A stretch of DNA of 64,000 nucleotides from Lachancea thermotolerans CBS 6340 (GCF_000142805.1 NC_013079.1:930001-994000); one strand, 5' to 3'. Shown: positions 39,817-50,740, counted from the stretch's first letter. Notes: generated by a model from the letters alone, not told the origin. Numbers and translations are program-made.

Positions 39817-41098
39817 GCCAATCTTGACAACTACGATTATTCTTACGAGACCAAGGGGGTGCACTCGGTGGATTAAGTGGGGATCGAAGGAAAATACCCT
39901 GTCTTAAACGCAAAATAGTGCTAGTGAAAAAGGACGAGTTGGCAGGGACGGATGCTGACACGTGAAGGTTACTTCTTGTACTTCATCTTCTAGGTGCAGT
40001 GTTATTTCAAGCTATAGCGCAAGGTGAAGTGAATGTGGATTGCTATATTTACAGAAAAAGCGTGCGCCTGAATAGTTGCCGTCGGGGGATCATTGGTTAT
40101 TTGAAATTAATGTGTACTCTAAATGCCCGAATCATTTGCAAGCCCCTAAGCACTGCTCAGTGCGTTATTTGAATACGTTTTTGGGTGCCTCTCGTTGCCA
40201 AGCTTTGTTAAGGGGATGGGGCAGTCGATTCATAAAACGTTCAAGTGACATATCCAGTCGGTTGAATGAGTTCAAATCAGCTTGCACAAAAAGGTAGGCT
40301 TTCCTTCTTTTTTGGCTCAGATTGCTCATTTTTGGCATTTGAAGCATGTTTGATGTGGCAGGAACTAAAGACTTGTTTACTCGTATCACCTACATTAATA
40401 GCCAAGGAAGCCAAATGTATCAATTGCAGCATCCTTGAAACTGTTTTTCAGTTGAGGATTCATGCGGGAACCTCGAACTAATTACTGATGAGGCCAGACT
40501 CTAAAAAAGTTTACGCTCCCGTCGCAAGTTTCCCTCAAGGTACAAATAGAAATAATTGTTGACTTCCTAACGATAATTACGCCGAAACGCCTTCCATGAT
40601 ACACTGCTGAAAAATCCCTCACGCTTTGATGCTTGCCAAACGTCGGCGTCATAAGTCACACCGCGGAACGCGCGACAACTCGGTATTCTTCATCCTTGGA
40701 CCTTCAACTACGAAAGCATAGGTAATCAGGAGTTTTTACCCTCCCATCGACGACTCAAAGTCATAAAAAAAGAAACCTGTTAGACGTATGCGCTCTCGAA
40801 AATGCGAGTGTTTGAGCCTCGCGAAATTGAATGTTGTGCTCCACTGCGACTCTTTTGAGTCAGTAGCACTCATGTGCCCTATCAACTTGGCGCACCACTA
40901 AAGATGGGGCTCGCACGAGTCGTTACCAACGAACCTACAATACTGTGGCGCCAAGATCGGAATTAGCGGTGCAATGGAATGATGAGACTCCAAGAACTTC
41001 GTAATCAGCGCTATCGTGACTTAAACTTACGAATTCGAATAACGCAGTCGGAAATCTCAACTTCCAGGACTGTTGTAACTACTGCCCTTCCAGTTTTG
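39817..41098. other. region between tRNA-Gly and CYB2
   Basis: About 1.3 kb. Frames of up to 80 codons occur on both strands but none looks like a protein. One GATAA core lies near 40,570. An in-frame extension of CYB2 to an ATG at 40979 is possible but is preceded by an overlapping ATG-GAA-TGA at 40974. Confidence 0.45.
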
Positions 41099-42835
41099 AT
41101 GTTTCGACTGATTTCGCAAAAAACGCATGTCTCCCTTAGCCGGCTTTTTCTACGAGGCCAATGGCGTGCGTTTTCTAAAGGAGCCGGATTCCGTGGCACC
41201 CAGCGTGTGAAAAGGCTTTCGAGTCACGTCGCGCTATTTACTGCCCTCGCCGGTCTCACATATATATTAGGGCCAGGCCGAGAAATATCGCTGATCAAAA
41301 ACGATGCTGCTAAACACTCAAAAAGGCGACATGTCAGCGCTACTGAGGTTATTCGGCATAATAAAGAAGATGACTGCTGGGTAGTGATCGATGGGTATGT
41401 GTACGATGTTACAGCGTTCATCGACCAGCATCCTGGTGGTTCTGCAGTTATAAGGGGTAATGCAGGAAAAGATGTGAGTGCTTTGTTTTCTGCTTTACAC
41501 CCTCCAGATGTCATCCAAAAATACATTCCTGAAACTCAGCGGCTGGGGCCGCTAGAGGACCAAATGCCATCTGATCGTATCTGTTCCCCACCTGCTATAG
41601 GAGAAACTGTAGAGGACATCCAAAGAAAAGAAGAACTGCGCCAAAAGCTCCTGGACTTAAACTCTTTGTTGAATCTCTATGATTTCGAGTACCTTGCTTC
41701 TCAAATTTTAGCAAACCAGGCCTGGGCGTACTACTCATCAGCCTCAGATGACGAATTTACCTACAGAGAGAACCATGCCGCTTATCATAGAATCTTTTTC
41801 AAGCCAAGGGTCTTAGTGAATGTCAAAAATGTTGATATCTCGACTGAGATGCTTGGATTCAAAGTCTCCGTACCATTTTATGTGAGCGCTACTGCTTTAG
41901 TTAAACTAGGAAACCCTGAAGAGGGTGAAAAAGATATCGCTCGTGGCTGCGGTCAAGGTGAGCATAAGTGCCCTCAAATGATTTCAACATTTGCCTCTTG
42001 CTCACTTCAAGAAATAGTTGAGGCCGCGCCTTCAAAGGAGCAAATTCAATGGCTCCAGCTTTACGTTAACACTAATCGTTCTGCCACAGAAAGCTTGTTG
42101 AGAGAAGCAGAAACGCTTGGTTTGAGGGCTATTTTTCTCACTGTTGACACACCAGCATCTGGTCGTCGTGAAAAGGACATGAAACTCAAGTTTATCTCTA
42201 GCAACGCACCTCAGAATGCAAGAGCGGCCAAAAATAAATCTTCCCGAGGTGCTTCTCAAGCCCTTGCGAGCTTCATTGATCCAACATTAACCTGGGAAGA
42301 TGTTGCAGAGCTCAAAACCAAGACAAATCTTCCGGTTGTGATAAAAGGCGTGCAGTGCGTTGAAGATGTTTTGAAGGCTGCCGAAATTGGAGTTGATGGT
42401 GTTGTAATATCGAATCATGGTGGCCGCCAGCTGGATTTCTCTCGCGCCCCTTTGGAGGTTTTGGCAGATACTATGCCAATCTTAAAAGAGAAACATTTGG
42501 ACGATAAACTTGAAGTATTTATTGATGGTGGCGTCCGCCGCGGAACCGATATCTTAAAGGCGCTTTGTCTTGGCGCTAAAGGCGTTGGCCTCGGGAGGCC
42601 CTTTTTGTATGCCAATAGCTGTTATGGCAAAGATGGCGTTGAGAAGGCCATTAGTATGTTAGCCGAAGAACTGCAGTGCTCTATGAGATTGTTAGGTGCA
42701 AAATCTATAAAAGAGCTCGGTCCTGAATTACTCGATGTTACTGGCTTAAAAAACAGATCTATTGAAATTCCTGGCGATAGCTTGTGTAATACAGTTTACC
42801 AAAAGCCCGATTTCGCTCGTTTTGTTGAAAAATAA
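41099..42835 (+). CDS. CYB2: flavocytochrome b2, L-lactate:cytochrome c oxidoreductase
   Basis: Intermembrane-space enzyme oxidising L-lactate to pyruvate and passing electrons to cytochrome c. The N-terminus is basic (MFRLISQKTHVSLSR) and followed by a hydrophobic stop-transfer segment (SHVALFTALAGLTYIL), the bipartite signal processed by Imp1. The cytochrome b5 domain has its haem ligands in HPGG (His111) and ALHPP (His134). In the FMN domain all active-site residues by family alignment are present: Tyr211 (AYYSSA), Tyr322 (LQLYVN), Asp350 (TVDTP), Lys416 (IKGVQ), His440 and Arg443 (SNHGGRQLD). The start at 41099 gives 578 residues and presequence spacing like S. cerevisiae (591); an upstream ATG at 40979 would give 618. 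Confidence 0.93.
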   Translation: MFRLISQKTHVSLSRLFLRGQWRAFSKGAGFRGTQRVKRLSSHVALFTALAGLTYILGPGREISLIKNDAAKHSKRRHVSATEVIRHNKEDDCWVVIDGYVYDVTAFIDQHPGGSAVIRGNAGKDVSALFSALHPPDVIQKYIPETQRLGPLEDQMPSDRICSPPAIGETVEDIQRKEELRQKLLDLNSLLNLYDFEYLASQILANQAWAYYSSASDDEFTYRENHAAYHRIFFKPRVLVNVKNVDISTEMLGFKVSVPFYVSATALVKLGNPEEGEKDIARGCGQGEHKCPQMISTFASCSLQEIVEAAPSKEQIQWLQLYVNTNRSATESLLREAETLGLRAIFLTVDTPASGRREKDMKLKFISSNAPQNARAAKNKSSRGASQALASFIDPTLTWEDVAELKTKTNLPVVIKGVQCVEDVLKAAEIGVDGVVISNHGGRQLDFSRAPLEVLADTMPILKEKHLDDKLEVFIDGGVRRGTDILKALCLGAKGVGLGRPFLYANSCYGKDGVEKAISMLAEELQCSMRLLGAKSIKELGPELLDVTGLKNRSIEIPGDSLCNTVYQKPDFARFVEK

Positions 42836-43056
42836 AGAGTTTTTTTGGCACTCTGCTTCCAGGGTCGTTCGCCTAACAATTTACTCAAGTCATCTATGCC
42901 GGAAATGCTTGTGCTTCAAGAAGTCATAAAGCCAAGCTAAGAGTAAGCAAGTTTTTAGAGGAACGCCTACTTCATGTGGGGACATTTATGTTTATATGTA
43001 TGAAACAAACTCTGGCAACTTTCATGACATGAAAAGAATACAAAACGTTTCAATAA
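42836..43056. other. 3' flank of CYB2
   Basis: Short non-coding stretch before LTR copy 2. It holds an 11/11 match to the S. cerevisiae ARS core (42984-42994), which is expected by chance at about this frequency. Confidence 0.4.
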
Positions 43057-43556
43057 GCACATGACTCTGAATTAACAATTCCACGCAAGGCTCTGTCTTT
43101 AACTTCACACAACGTTTTAACATTACAAAAATGAAACTAAAGTCCCTGTCAAAATGTTAAAAGCCAACCACTAGCAGAAGTCAGTTAATTAGACTCAACC
43201 CGGCTAGAGTCACGGATAAAGACATTAGGATATACTAAGTCGCAATTGAAATCGAAATTGTTCCATCCAAACGACAGAAGGTCATGTTTGCTCCTGTCGA
43301 ATGTTATTACGAGCTCCTGGATTACGATGAAGTTGGCGCCTAGTAGCCTCTATACAGTCGCGACTATTCTTCTATCCGAAGATGCCTTTTTTCTTTCTTC
43401 TACTTAATCTCATACTGAGCCTTGGATGCAGTAGTACTTATAGTTATAGATCCAGAGATCTAGAGCAAGCCTCATTATCTCTGGTATTCCTCACCATCTC
43501 TGATGTTGTTCCTTCGTTGTCTCAGAATATCCTTGTTCCATTATTGTTTTATGACA
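43057..43556 (+). repeat. solo LTR, copy 2, upstream of tRNA-Glu
   Basis: About 500 bp, the second copy of the repeat at 39,186-39,665, in the same orientation. The shared block runs from GCACATGACTC (43,057) through the near-identical last 250 bp to ATGACA at 43,556. It ends 59 bp upstream of tRNA-Glu. A 68-codon frame within it is only a by-product of the repeat. Confidence 0.7.
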
Positions 43557-43615
43557 AGCTCCCACTCTTTTTCAAATCGTTTATATAGAACAAAAGCTCG
43601 CCCACATGTATCTAA

Positions 43616-43687
43616 TCCGATGTAGTGTAATGGCTATCACATCACGCTCTCACCGTGGAGATCGGGGTTCGATTCCCCGCTTCGGAA
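43616..43687 (+). tRNA. tRNA-Glu (anticodon CTC)
   Basis: 72-base gene with acceptor TCCGATG opposite CTTCGGA, discriminator A, D arm GTG..CAC, anticodon loop CTCTCAC (CTC), and T arm CGGGG TTCGATT CCCCG. A run of five T follows. The acceptor stem has one odd pair, T6 opposite T67. The gene is otherwise regular. Confidence 0.9.
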
Positions 43688-43688
43688 C

Positions 43689-43693
43689 TTTTT
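43689..43693 (+). terminator. Pol III terminator of tRNA-Glu
   Basis: Five T residues two bases after the tRNA end. Confidence 0.7.
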
Positions 43694-46523
43694 GTCGCTC
43701 TTGTTCCTCTCCTAATTTTCTATTAGGAGGGTTATCAATTACCAGATGTCACTTACTCCAAAAGACCACTACCATGTTTTGCATTTGTGTAAACATCAGA
43801 TCAGAATTGGGGAGGTAAGGGACTGTTCTGCCGATCTGCTTACAGTTTTGTCTTCCTGAAAGAGATGAGATTTTTTTATTTTATTTTCTTTGGTCTTCGC
43901 ACACTGTCTCATGCGTGATAAAGTCAAACTGGGAATAAACTGAAACCATGTATCAGGCCGCATTTAGTCGAAAAAGTTAAAATGTGCTCACTTTATTTGA
44001 GGTTCATGCTACGGCATACAACGATGAGTGTATACTTATACATCGTGAAAAGATAGCAGAGTTAGTCTAATGCTATAGACTTGCCATTAACATGAAAATA
44101 TTTCCCTTCGTCTTTTTCTAGAGACTGACGCTTGGAAGGCTCAGAGTTAAATTACAGTGTGCTGAATGAAGCTTTCACGGCTTCATTTAAGAGAATGCGC
44201 ATTTGTGAATTAACGAACCAAACAAAAGGACAAGAGATTACGCGGTTTGAAACAATGAATTATAATTGTAAAAGGAATGTTCCTTGACTATATTATGGCC
44301 TCTACAACGAAATTGACCATATCTGTCACTGTCACGAACTTGAGAAAGACTAAAAAAGGCTCTAACGGCAGCGTAAAATTTTGAATTTATAAAAGGGCTG
44401 AATTTGCTAATGTTTGTTAGCATTGCAGATAGGGATGAAAAGAATTTCACGCGAGAAATTTGGTTTTTTTTTCGACAGAGTATCTCCATTTTTCGAGTTG
44501 AGTGGGCCCTGAATTTTGCCTTCGATAAAATGTGATATGTTAATAAAGTTTATCTTTACCTTCCCAACACTTTCCTAAGCGTTTGTGAGAGACCGAATGT
44601 CAATAATAAGAGGCAACCAAAACCTTATCTTGATACTGAGGGATCTTTAGTTTTTTGTTATTACCAAAAATCTTTTGGTCTGCACAACACCGCGCACTTG
44701 GGTTTCGCTATCGCAAAACACCAGATGCCTAAATGTTTCATCTGATTGTTGGGGATAAAGGTTTTTCTTCCGGTATAAGCTGAAATTATTACAGGTGTAT
44801 TTTCTTCTGTTCTTACCCCTCAAGCGAGTTGTTTCTTACTCTGCTGAATTTGTTAATCCAAGAATCAACATGCCCAAAGCGTGCTGGAGGCTTATTTACG
44901 GTTTGAGTTTTCTCTGTCATTGGTGTACTGGTGGTATTTCTTGTGTATGCTAACGATTAAAAGCACTAAGTAAGCGAGACCTAGTGGCCAAAGTTATGCT
45001 GTGGCATTTCAATTTGTTTTGAAAATTCAAGAAGCCGATATCAAGATTCTCCCCCACATTATCAATATGCGTCATTAATAAGCTCTTACTTAACAAGTAC
45101 TGTGGGAATATATGAATTTATCCAGAAGAATTCATTCAATGACAATACGGGGTGACGCCTTAAAGTTTTTTCCAAAGTTGACCGCTTCGTTCTAATATAC
45201 AAAACAGTCGCTTGCGTCTTTTGTTTTTTTAATATACTTCAACTGTTTCAAAACATCTGCAGTTGAGTTAACTGACTGTCTAATATTGTCACTATTTCAA
45301 GGTTTGTTAGCTGGAAAATTATTCTACTGACCTGACCTGCATTACATTCAGAAAAATTTTGAAGGCCTTTAACAGCAAGGATAGGCTACCAACCAGGCAA
45401 TGATTCAAAAGGATTGCTTCTAGTTTCTGGTTACTCTAACCATTTGAAGCTTAACTAAAGGCTATACTGTTTTGTCCGTGGAGGCTCGAATGTCAGTGAT
45501 ACTTTTGCTTCTAACATTACGATCGAATTTGCGTGTTTATTGTATTTAGAAGTAATAAGTGCAAAAAGAATGGAGTTCCAGAAATCGAAAATGTCTGGGA
45601 AAAGATCTTATGCCAATCGTTCAACTAGCTGAGGTGAAGTAGCTTACGCTATCGGGGAAACCAACCGATATTGTCGGCCAACATTTTGTCCCAAGTTAGA
45701 TCTGCCACTCTTGGAATCATTATCAGTGTTGTGTGATTTTTCATCGATCCCGAAACTGTGCACTTGAAATTCTATGGTTGACTCTCTTTTCCAAGCTTTG
45801 CTCACGCTTATTCTGCTTATTTTTGTAATAGATAGGCAAGCCTCCTTTCGATAGCTCCCAGAAGAAAGCTTCGCTCTTTGTTGGCTTTAATTAATTCGCA
45901 AGCCATGGGTATAAAAAAGGAACCGGCGGCTAGAAGATATGAAAGACAGCAGTGGTTGTGCAAAGGCCCAAAGAACAAAATCACTGACTTCTGAAAATTA
46001 AGTGCCCTGAAAAAAGAGCAACTCTCCGGCTTAAAATCATACTGCATTCATACTTTTTCTTCGGGATCCAACTAACATGATATGTTCAAGCTGCACCTTG
46101 AAAATGTTTCGGCCTCCTTGGCTATGGGGATTTTGTTGCTAGTGTCTTGGCAACGGCTCGAGACTTGGAAAAAGTGCGCTTTCCGAGAAACTTGGAAATA
46201 GTGTACAAATTTAAACGCCGTTGTGAAACACTGTAATGTACGCAGACGTCTCGAAAAACTTCCAAAAGATGTTTAGCGGCCTAATATTGAGCTTGCAACT
46301 CTGGAAAGTTTAACTTTGGAGTACTCAGTCGAAAACCTAGGGAAAATTCGGTCTCCTTTCAGCTTCAAATCGTTGGAAATGTTTGCGGGGCTCTTTTCCC
46401 GCAGTCGATAAGTGACATCTAATGCTCTAAAGCTTATAGCCTGTGTTTACTTAGGATCCTTTTGCGTAATCAGTGATATATCCCAATGGACCTTCTTTTT
46501 TAAGATACCAAGGAACATGTTCC
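43694..46523. other. gene-poor region before the aminotransferase
   Basis: About 2.8 kb, AT-rich. Frames of up to 83 codons occur on the minus strand (44,238-44,489 and 45,817-46,047) but show no recognisable protein. A CTTGGAAA motif occurs twice near 46,163 and 46,191, with looser relatives on to 46,380. No RNA gene or repeat copy found. Confidence 0.4.
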
Positions 46524-46716
46524 CTTATCTACCTTGAAATCGTTGATACTGATAAAAGAAACAAGGGAAGGGAAAATTATCTGCGAACCTACACGACCTT
46601 CCCAGCTCAAACAACCATGCTGTGATATCTGTGAATGCCTGTGAAGCGGGATTAATTAAACCTTGCGTACAGCCAAATGAAACACCATCTAGAGGATTAT
46701 CGAAGGGTATATAAAG
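46524..46716 (+). promoter_or_regulatory. aminotransferase promoter: four GATAA cores and TATA box
   Basis: GATAA cores lie at 46525-46529 (as CTTATC), 46551-46555, 46577-46581 and 46697-46701, followed by TATATAAAG at 46708-46716, 75 bp upstream of the ATG. Clustered GATAA sites are the binding pattern of Gln3/Gat1-type factors in nitrogen catabolite repression. Confidence 0.5.
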
Positions 46717-46790
46717 AGCACGCAACTATGCAGGTTATGTCGCCCTTATTTCGAAGTTTGAAATTATCAGCCATTAAAGCTTAAAGTATA

Positions 46791-48212
46791 ATGACTATCG
46801 CGAACGACATCCAAACTGAACAATCCTACGTTTTCCAAGCTAGTGTGGATAAACTAGGCCCTCAAGTCACTGAGGGCAAAGGGATTTACATCACTATCGA
46901 GAAGGATGGAAAAATCCATAAGAATGTTTTGGACGCCATTACTGGTGCCGCCGTCGGAGCATTAGGATGGGGCGATGAAGAAGCTCTTGAAATAATGGAC
47001 AAATCTGCTCGCGCTTCAACCTATTCTTACCCATGTCTGATCTCCAACAAGAGCTCTGAAGCATTGGCCAAATTTTACATTGAAAATTCTCCTGAAGGCG
47101 CTTTCTCTGCTGCACTGTGGTGTTCCTCCGGCTCAGAAAGTAACGAAAATGCCTTGCGGATAATGAGACAATATTACTTGGAACGTGGGTTGCCAAACAA
47201 AGTGAAGTTAATGAGCAGAGAAAGCTCTTATCATGGATTCACATTGGGCGCCCAATCTATGTCATGGAACCCAAGGGTCGAACCCTTTGAACCCTACTTG
47301 ATGGACCGCAAGAAAATCAACATCAAAATACCTTGCGCATACACCTACCGCTACAAAAAGGAGGAAGAAACTGAAGAAGATTATGCCAGAAGGCTCATCG
47401 ATGATCTCGAAAATAAGATTGTGTCCAACGATCCTGATACCATCGCTGCAGTGGTAGTTGAAACATTACCAGGGTCATCTCTGGGGACGACCCCTCCACC
47501 AAAAGGATACTTAAAAGGAATAAGGGAACTGTGCAACAAATACGACATAATATTTTACCTGGACGAAGTTATGTGCGGTACCGGAAGATGCAACCCCAAC
47601 GGCAGGTTAAACTGCTGGGAAAATTACCTAGACCCTTGTGATGCACCAGATATTCAAACTGTGGGAAAAACGCTAGGCTCTGGATATGTCCCCATTGCTG
47701 GAGTTCTGATCGGACCGAAAATCAAGAACGCTTTCCTTAATGGGTCCAAAGCAGTTGTCGGTGGTCATACTTACTCTTGTCATGCATTCTGTTGTGGCGT
47801 CGCGTTAGGTGTGCAGCAAAAGATCAAAAGAGAGAACTTAACATCGAATGTGTTCAAGATGGGAAACTTGATGGGAGAAAAGCTCAAAAACACCTTATTG
47901 GCCAAATCAAACATTGTCGGCGACGTGAGAGGTGTAGGTGGGTTTTGGTCTGTCGAATTTGTGAAGAATAGAGAAACGAAGGAGCCATTTGACATCAGCC
48001 TAGGGGTTGGTCCTCGCTTCAAAGCTGTTTGCTTTGACAATGGTTTGAGTGTTATGGGGATGCCTGGAAACCCCGATGGATCATGTGGCGATAGAGCCCT
48101 ATTAGCCCCATCTTTTATCATTACTGAAGAAGTCGTTGACGATATAGTTGGAAAGATGGTGAAGTCTGTGGCTGAACTAACTGATGAACTCAAGTCTGAA
48201 GGGATCTTCTAG
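46791..48212 (+). CDS. class III PLP-dependent aminotransferase
   Basis: Fold-type I omega-aminotransferase family enzyme, moving an amino group from an amine or omega-amino acid to a 2-oxo acid. GSESNENALR (about 114-123) and SSYHGFTLGA (about 145-154) are the cofactor-phosphate and ring-stacking regions. YLDEVMCGTGR holds Asp258, which contacts the PLP nitrogen. Lys293 in TVGKTLGSG is the Schiff-base lysine. GGHTYSCHA is the loop from the partner subunit. No mitochondrial presequence is evident, so it is probably cytosolic. It resembles filamentous-fungal class III enzymes more than S. cerevisiae Bio3, Uga1, Car2 or Arg8, but the substrate cannot be read from sequence. It stands alone in gene-poor DNA; GATAA sites upstream suggest nitrogen regulation. 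Confidence 0.88.
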   Translation: MTIANDIQTEQSYVFQASVDKLGPQVTEGKGIYITIEKDGKIHKNVLDAITGAAVGALGWGDEEALEIMDKSARASTYSYPCLISNKSSEALAKFYIENSPEGAFSAALWCSSGSESNENALRIMRQYYLERGLPNKVKLMSRESSYHGFTLGAQSMSWNPRVEPFEPYLMDRKKINIKIPCAYTYRYKKEEETEEDYARRLIDDLENKIVSNDPDTIAAVVVETLPGSSLGTTPPPKGYLKGIRELCNKYDIIFYLDEVMCGTGRCNPNGRLNCWENYLDPCDAPDIQTVGKTLGSGYVPIAGVLIGPKIKNAFLNGSKAVVGGHTYSCHAFCCGVALGVQQKIKRENLTSNVFKMGNLMGEKLKNTLLAKSNIVGDVRGVGGFWSVEFVKNRETKEPFDISLGVGPRFKAVCFDNGLSVMGMPGNPDGSCGDRALLAPSFIITEEVVDDIVGKMVKSVAELTDELKSEGIF

Positions 48213-48844
48213 TCTTCCCTATGGTATATACCTATAGCTAGCAAAATTAAAGTTCAAGTATATTAATATTGGCGCAGAGCAAAGCCTCTGTAATTTGAAG
48301 CGCTTTCTGAAAAGATTGTGGAGCGACTGTAGAATACGTTTCGCTTCGATTGAAAACACTGCTATTCTGCTTTCCTTCGTCATGGGAATTCCTCTGAGTC
48401 GTCTTAACTTCTATGTTACTTTGGACAAATATAAATCAGAACAAGATCACCTGTTTTCCTCGGCGTTTCTATGAGTTTAATGAAGGACAATACTCCACGA
48501 AGTACACCTCCCTCCCTGATGGTTCTTGTTAAGAGCGCAACAATTTTTGACGTCGGAAGTAATCTGCCGCCGAGCTGATAGTGCTTTGCGTCGCATTCTC
48601 TGTGCGAAGAAGCTTTTGATTATGCTTTATCGGTCCATTCTCGTCCCCGTCTAAGATACACGTGACCTACTAACTCGAGTTTCCTATCGCAGAAAAACTA
48701 ATCTTATTGATACAGTTTCTAATTTCCAGCGTAACTGAAACCGTCAGGTTAAGAAAAGAGTGCTGCAACTTTCAATTTCCAATCTGGGACGGAATATCGG
48801 TTCCTTAAAATATGGGCATATTCTAGGGGGTATAGCCATTGAAT
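48213..48844. other. intergenic region between aminotransferase and second CYB2-like gene
   Basis: No gene seen in this stretch; it is 3' flank and distal promoter sequence. Confidence 0.45.
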
Positions 48845-48878
48845 CTTATCTTATCCTCTGCCTAAGCCAGATATTATC
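48845..48878 (+). promoter_or_regulatory. GATAA cluster upstream of the CYB2 paralogue
   Basis: Two overlapping CTTATC sites (48845-48850, 48850-48855) and a TTATC at 48874-48878 lie about 195-228 bp upstream of the ATG at 49073. This is a second case of clustered GATA-factor sites in the accessory region. Confidence 0.45.
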
Positions 48879-49072
48879 AGCGGTTTCTAAATTTCTCAAA
48901 TACTAAAGCGGTTTGGCGCTCATCTCAGGAAAAAGGCAATGTACATAAATAGCAGCCGCTCGAGCGTCCTTAAGCATTCCTCTGAAACTTAACCGAAACG
49001 CGTTTGATTGCTTTCACCCCGAGTTAAAACCTTTTGAGACTGACGCATTTAATCTAACAAAGTCACTGTACA

Positions 49073-50740
49073 ATGCTGATAACAAAGCTAGCTAGATGCA
49101 AAAGTTTGAAGCAGTTGCGTTTGTGCTCTTTCAAAGATGCAAAATGGCCGTCTACGAGAAAAATGAGTAACCTCAACCCGCCTATTAAGGCGACCCACCC
49201 GAGGAGAAAGGAGTTCCGAAAAGCCTCTGTGCTAACCGGCGCCTCAGCTTCAGCTGCGCTGCTGGCGTACTCTTTGCTTGATTTTTCTTCAGATGGCATC
49301 GAGGTCAGCGAAGTTATGCAGCACAACAAGCCTGATGACTGCTGGATTGTATTGAATGGAGAAGTTTATGATGTTACTTCCTTCTTGCAGATGCATCCAG
49401 GCGGGGCCGCAAGGATAATGGAAGTTGCTGGTAATGATGCCACAAGAAAGTTTTATTCTATACACTCTGATTCAACACTCGAAAAAATGAAAGAGCAACT
49501 GGTATACATAGGGAAGCTTAAGGGCAAATTTGCCGAGACCATATCTGAAGAAGATTTAAGAATCAGAGAGAGCAGAAAAAATATACCATCTCTTGGACTC
49601 ATTTTCAATTTATCTGACTTTGAAGCTGTTGCTAAGGAAGTTTTGCCAAAGAGCACATATGCTTATTTTGCAACTGGATCATCCGATGAGTTTAGTATCC
49701 GGGAAAACCATTACGCTTATAGCAGAGTATTTTTCAAGCCCATGATTTTACAAGAAAATGAATACGATGTTGATACATCCACAGAATTTTTGGGCTCCAA
49801 AGTTAGCCTACCTGTTTACATTTCAGCTTTTGCGGGGTCAAAATGGGCGCATCCTTTAGCAGAGTTAAATTTACAGTCTGCTGCATACGAGGCTGATATT
49901 ATGCAGATGGTTCCAAAACAAAACTCTTATAGCATTGAAGAATTTTACGAAAATGTTCCTGAGGATCAAAAACATTGGTCTCAATACCACTTTGATTCCA
50001 GAGAAGAGTTTAATGAAGCCGGTACATTAATTAAAAAGTTAGAAGCTCAACCAAGCGTCAAAGCACTCTTCCTGAATGTTGATCTGCGCGATATCGGAAA
50101 TCGCGAAAAAGACAGCAGGCAGAGAGCTTTAGATGTTGAAAGCAGCAAGAGTCTTTCCGCCATTGTTACAAGCGATAAGAGTTACGCAAAGTTCACTTGG
50201 AAGGACATTGATCAGATCATGTCTTCAACAAAACTTCCGATTGGATTGAAGGGTGTTCAGAGAGGAGAAGATGTGGTTTTGGCTGCTGAGAAAGGCGTAA
50301 AGGCCGTAGTGTTATCAAACCATGGTGGACGTCAGCTTGATTTTTCCAGACCACCACTGGAAGTTTTGGCCGAAGCTAAACAAATGCTGAAAGAGAGAGG
50401 TTTGGAGGACAAAATTGAAATTTATCTAGACGGAGGTATCAGAAGAGGTTCTGACGTAATCAAAGCTCTTTGTCTCGGAGCAAAAGGGGTTGGATTGGGA
50501 AGGCCCTTCCTTTACGCTATGGCAGGATACGGGGAAGAAGGTGTCTCCCACTTACTGGACATTTTGCGGAATGAGATGAAGAATAACATGAGGCTTTTGG
50601 GTGTGGATAAGGTAGAAGATCTAAATGAGAACTTGGTTGATATTGGTAGCCTCAAATTCCGCAATCCTCGCGCTAACGATGTCTTGTACGATGAAGCCTA
50701 TCAACCCTTACGCTTTCCACCTGTGCGGAGCGCCATTTAA
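49073..50740 (+). CDS. diverged flavocytochrome b2 paralogue
   Basis: Cytochrome b5 plus FMN alpha-hydroxy-acid dehydrogenase, paralogous to the CYB2 gene 6 kb to the left. The N-terminus is basic (MLITKLARCKSLKQLR) with a weak hydrophobic segment (about 53-70). Haem ligands are His109 (HPGG) and His131. In the FMN domain Tyr198, Asp337, Lys393, His417 and Arg420 align with the catalytic set. The second active-site Tyr (LYVN in CYB2) is His306 here (QYHFD), and the FMN-contacting stretch that reads MISTFAS in CYB2 is replaced (MQMVPKQ, about 277-283), as is the Thr before VD (Asn335). The C-terminal third is well conserved. The protein is intact at 555 residues, so it is probably expressed, with altered or lost L-lactate activity. 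Confidence 0.85.
   Translation: MLITKLARCKSLKQLRLCSFKDAKWPSTRKMSNLNPPIKATHPRRKEFRKASVLTGASASAALLAYSLLDFSSDGIEVSEVMQHNKPDDCWIVLNGEVYDVTSFLQMHPGGAARIMEVAGNDATRKFYSIHSDSTLEKMKEQLVYIGKLKGKFAETISEEDLRIRESRKNIPSLGLIFNLSDFEAVAKEVLPKSTYAYFATGSSDEFSIRENHYAYSRVFFKPMILQENEYDVDTSTEFLGSKVSLPVYISAFAGSKWAHPLAELNLQSAAYEADIMQMVPKQNSYSIEEFYENVPEDQKHWSQYHFDSREEFNEAGTLIKKLEAQPSVKALFLNVDLRDIGNREKDSRQRALDVESSKSLSAIVTSDKSYAKFTWKDIDQIMSSTKLPIGLKGVQRGEDVVLAAEKGVKAVVLSNHGGRQLDFSRPPLEVLAEAKQMLKERGLEDKIEIYLDGGIRRGSDVIKALCLGAKGVGLGRPFLYAMAGYGEEGVSHLLDILRNEMKNNMRLLGVDKVEDLNENLVDIGSLKFRNPRANDVLYDEAYQPLRFPPVRSAI

Noticed and set aside
42984-42994. exact 11-bp match to the S. cerevisiae ARS core
   Set aside because: One or two such matches are expected by chance in 64 kb of AT-rich DNA on both strands, and origin motifs differ between yeast genera.
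43382-43588. 68-codon open frame upstream of tRNA-Glu
   Set aside because: It lies inside LTR copy 2 and has an equivalent, differently ended frame in copy 1, so it is repeat sequence rather than a gene.
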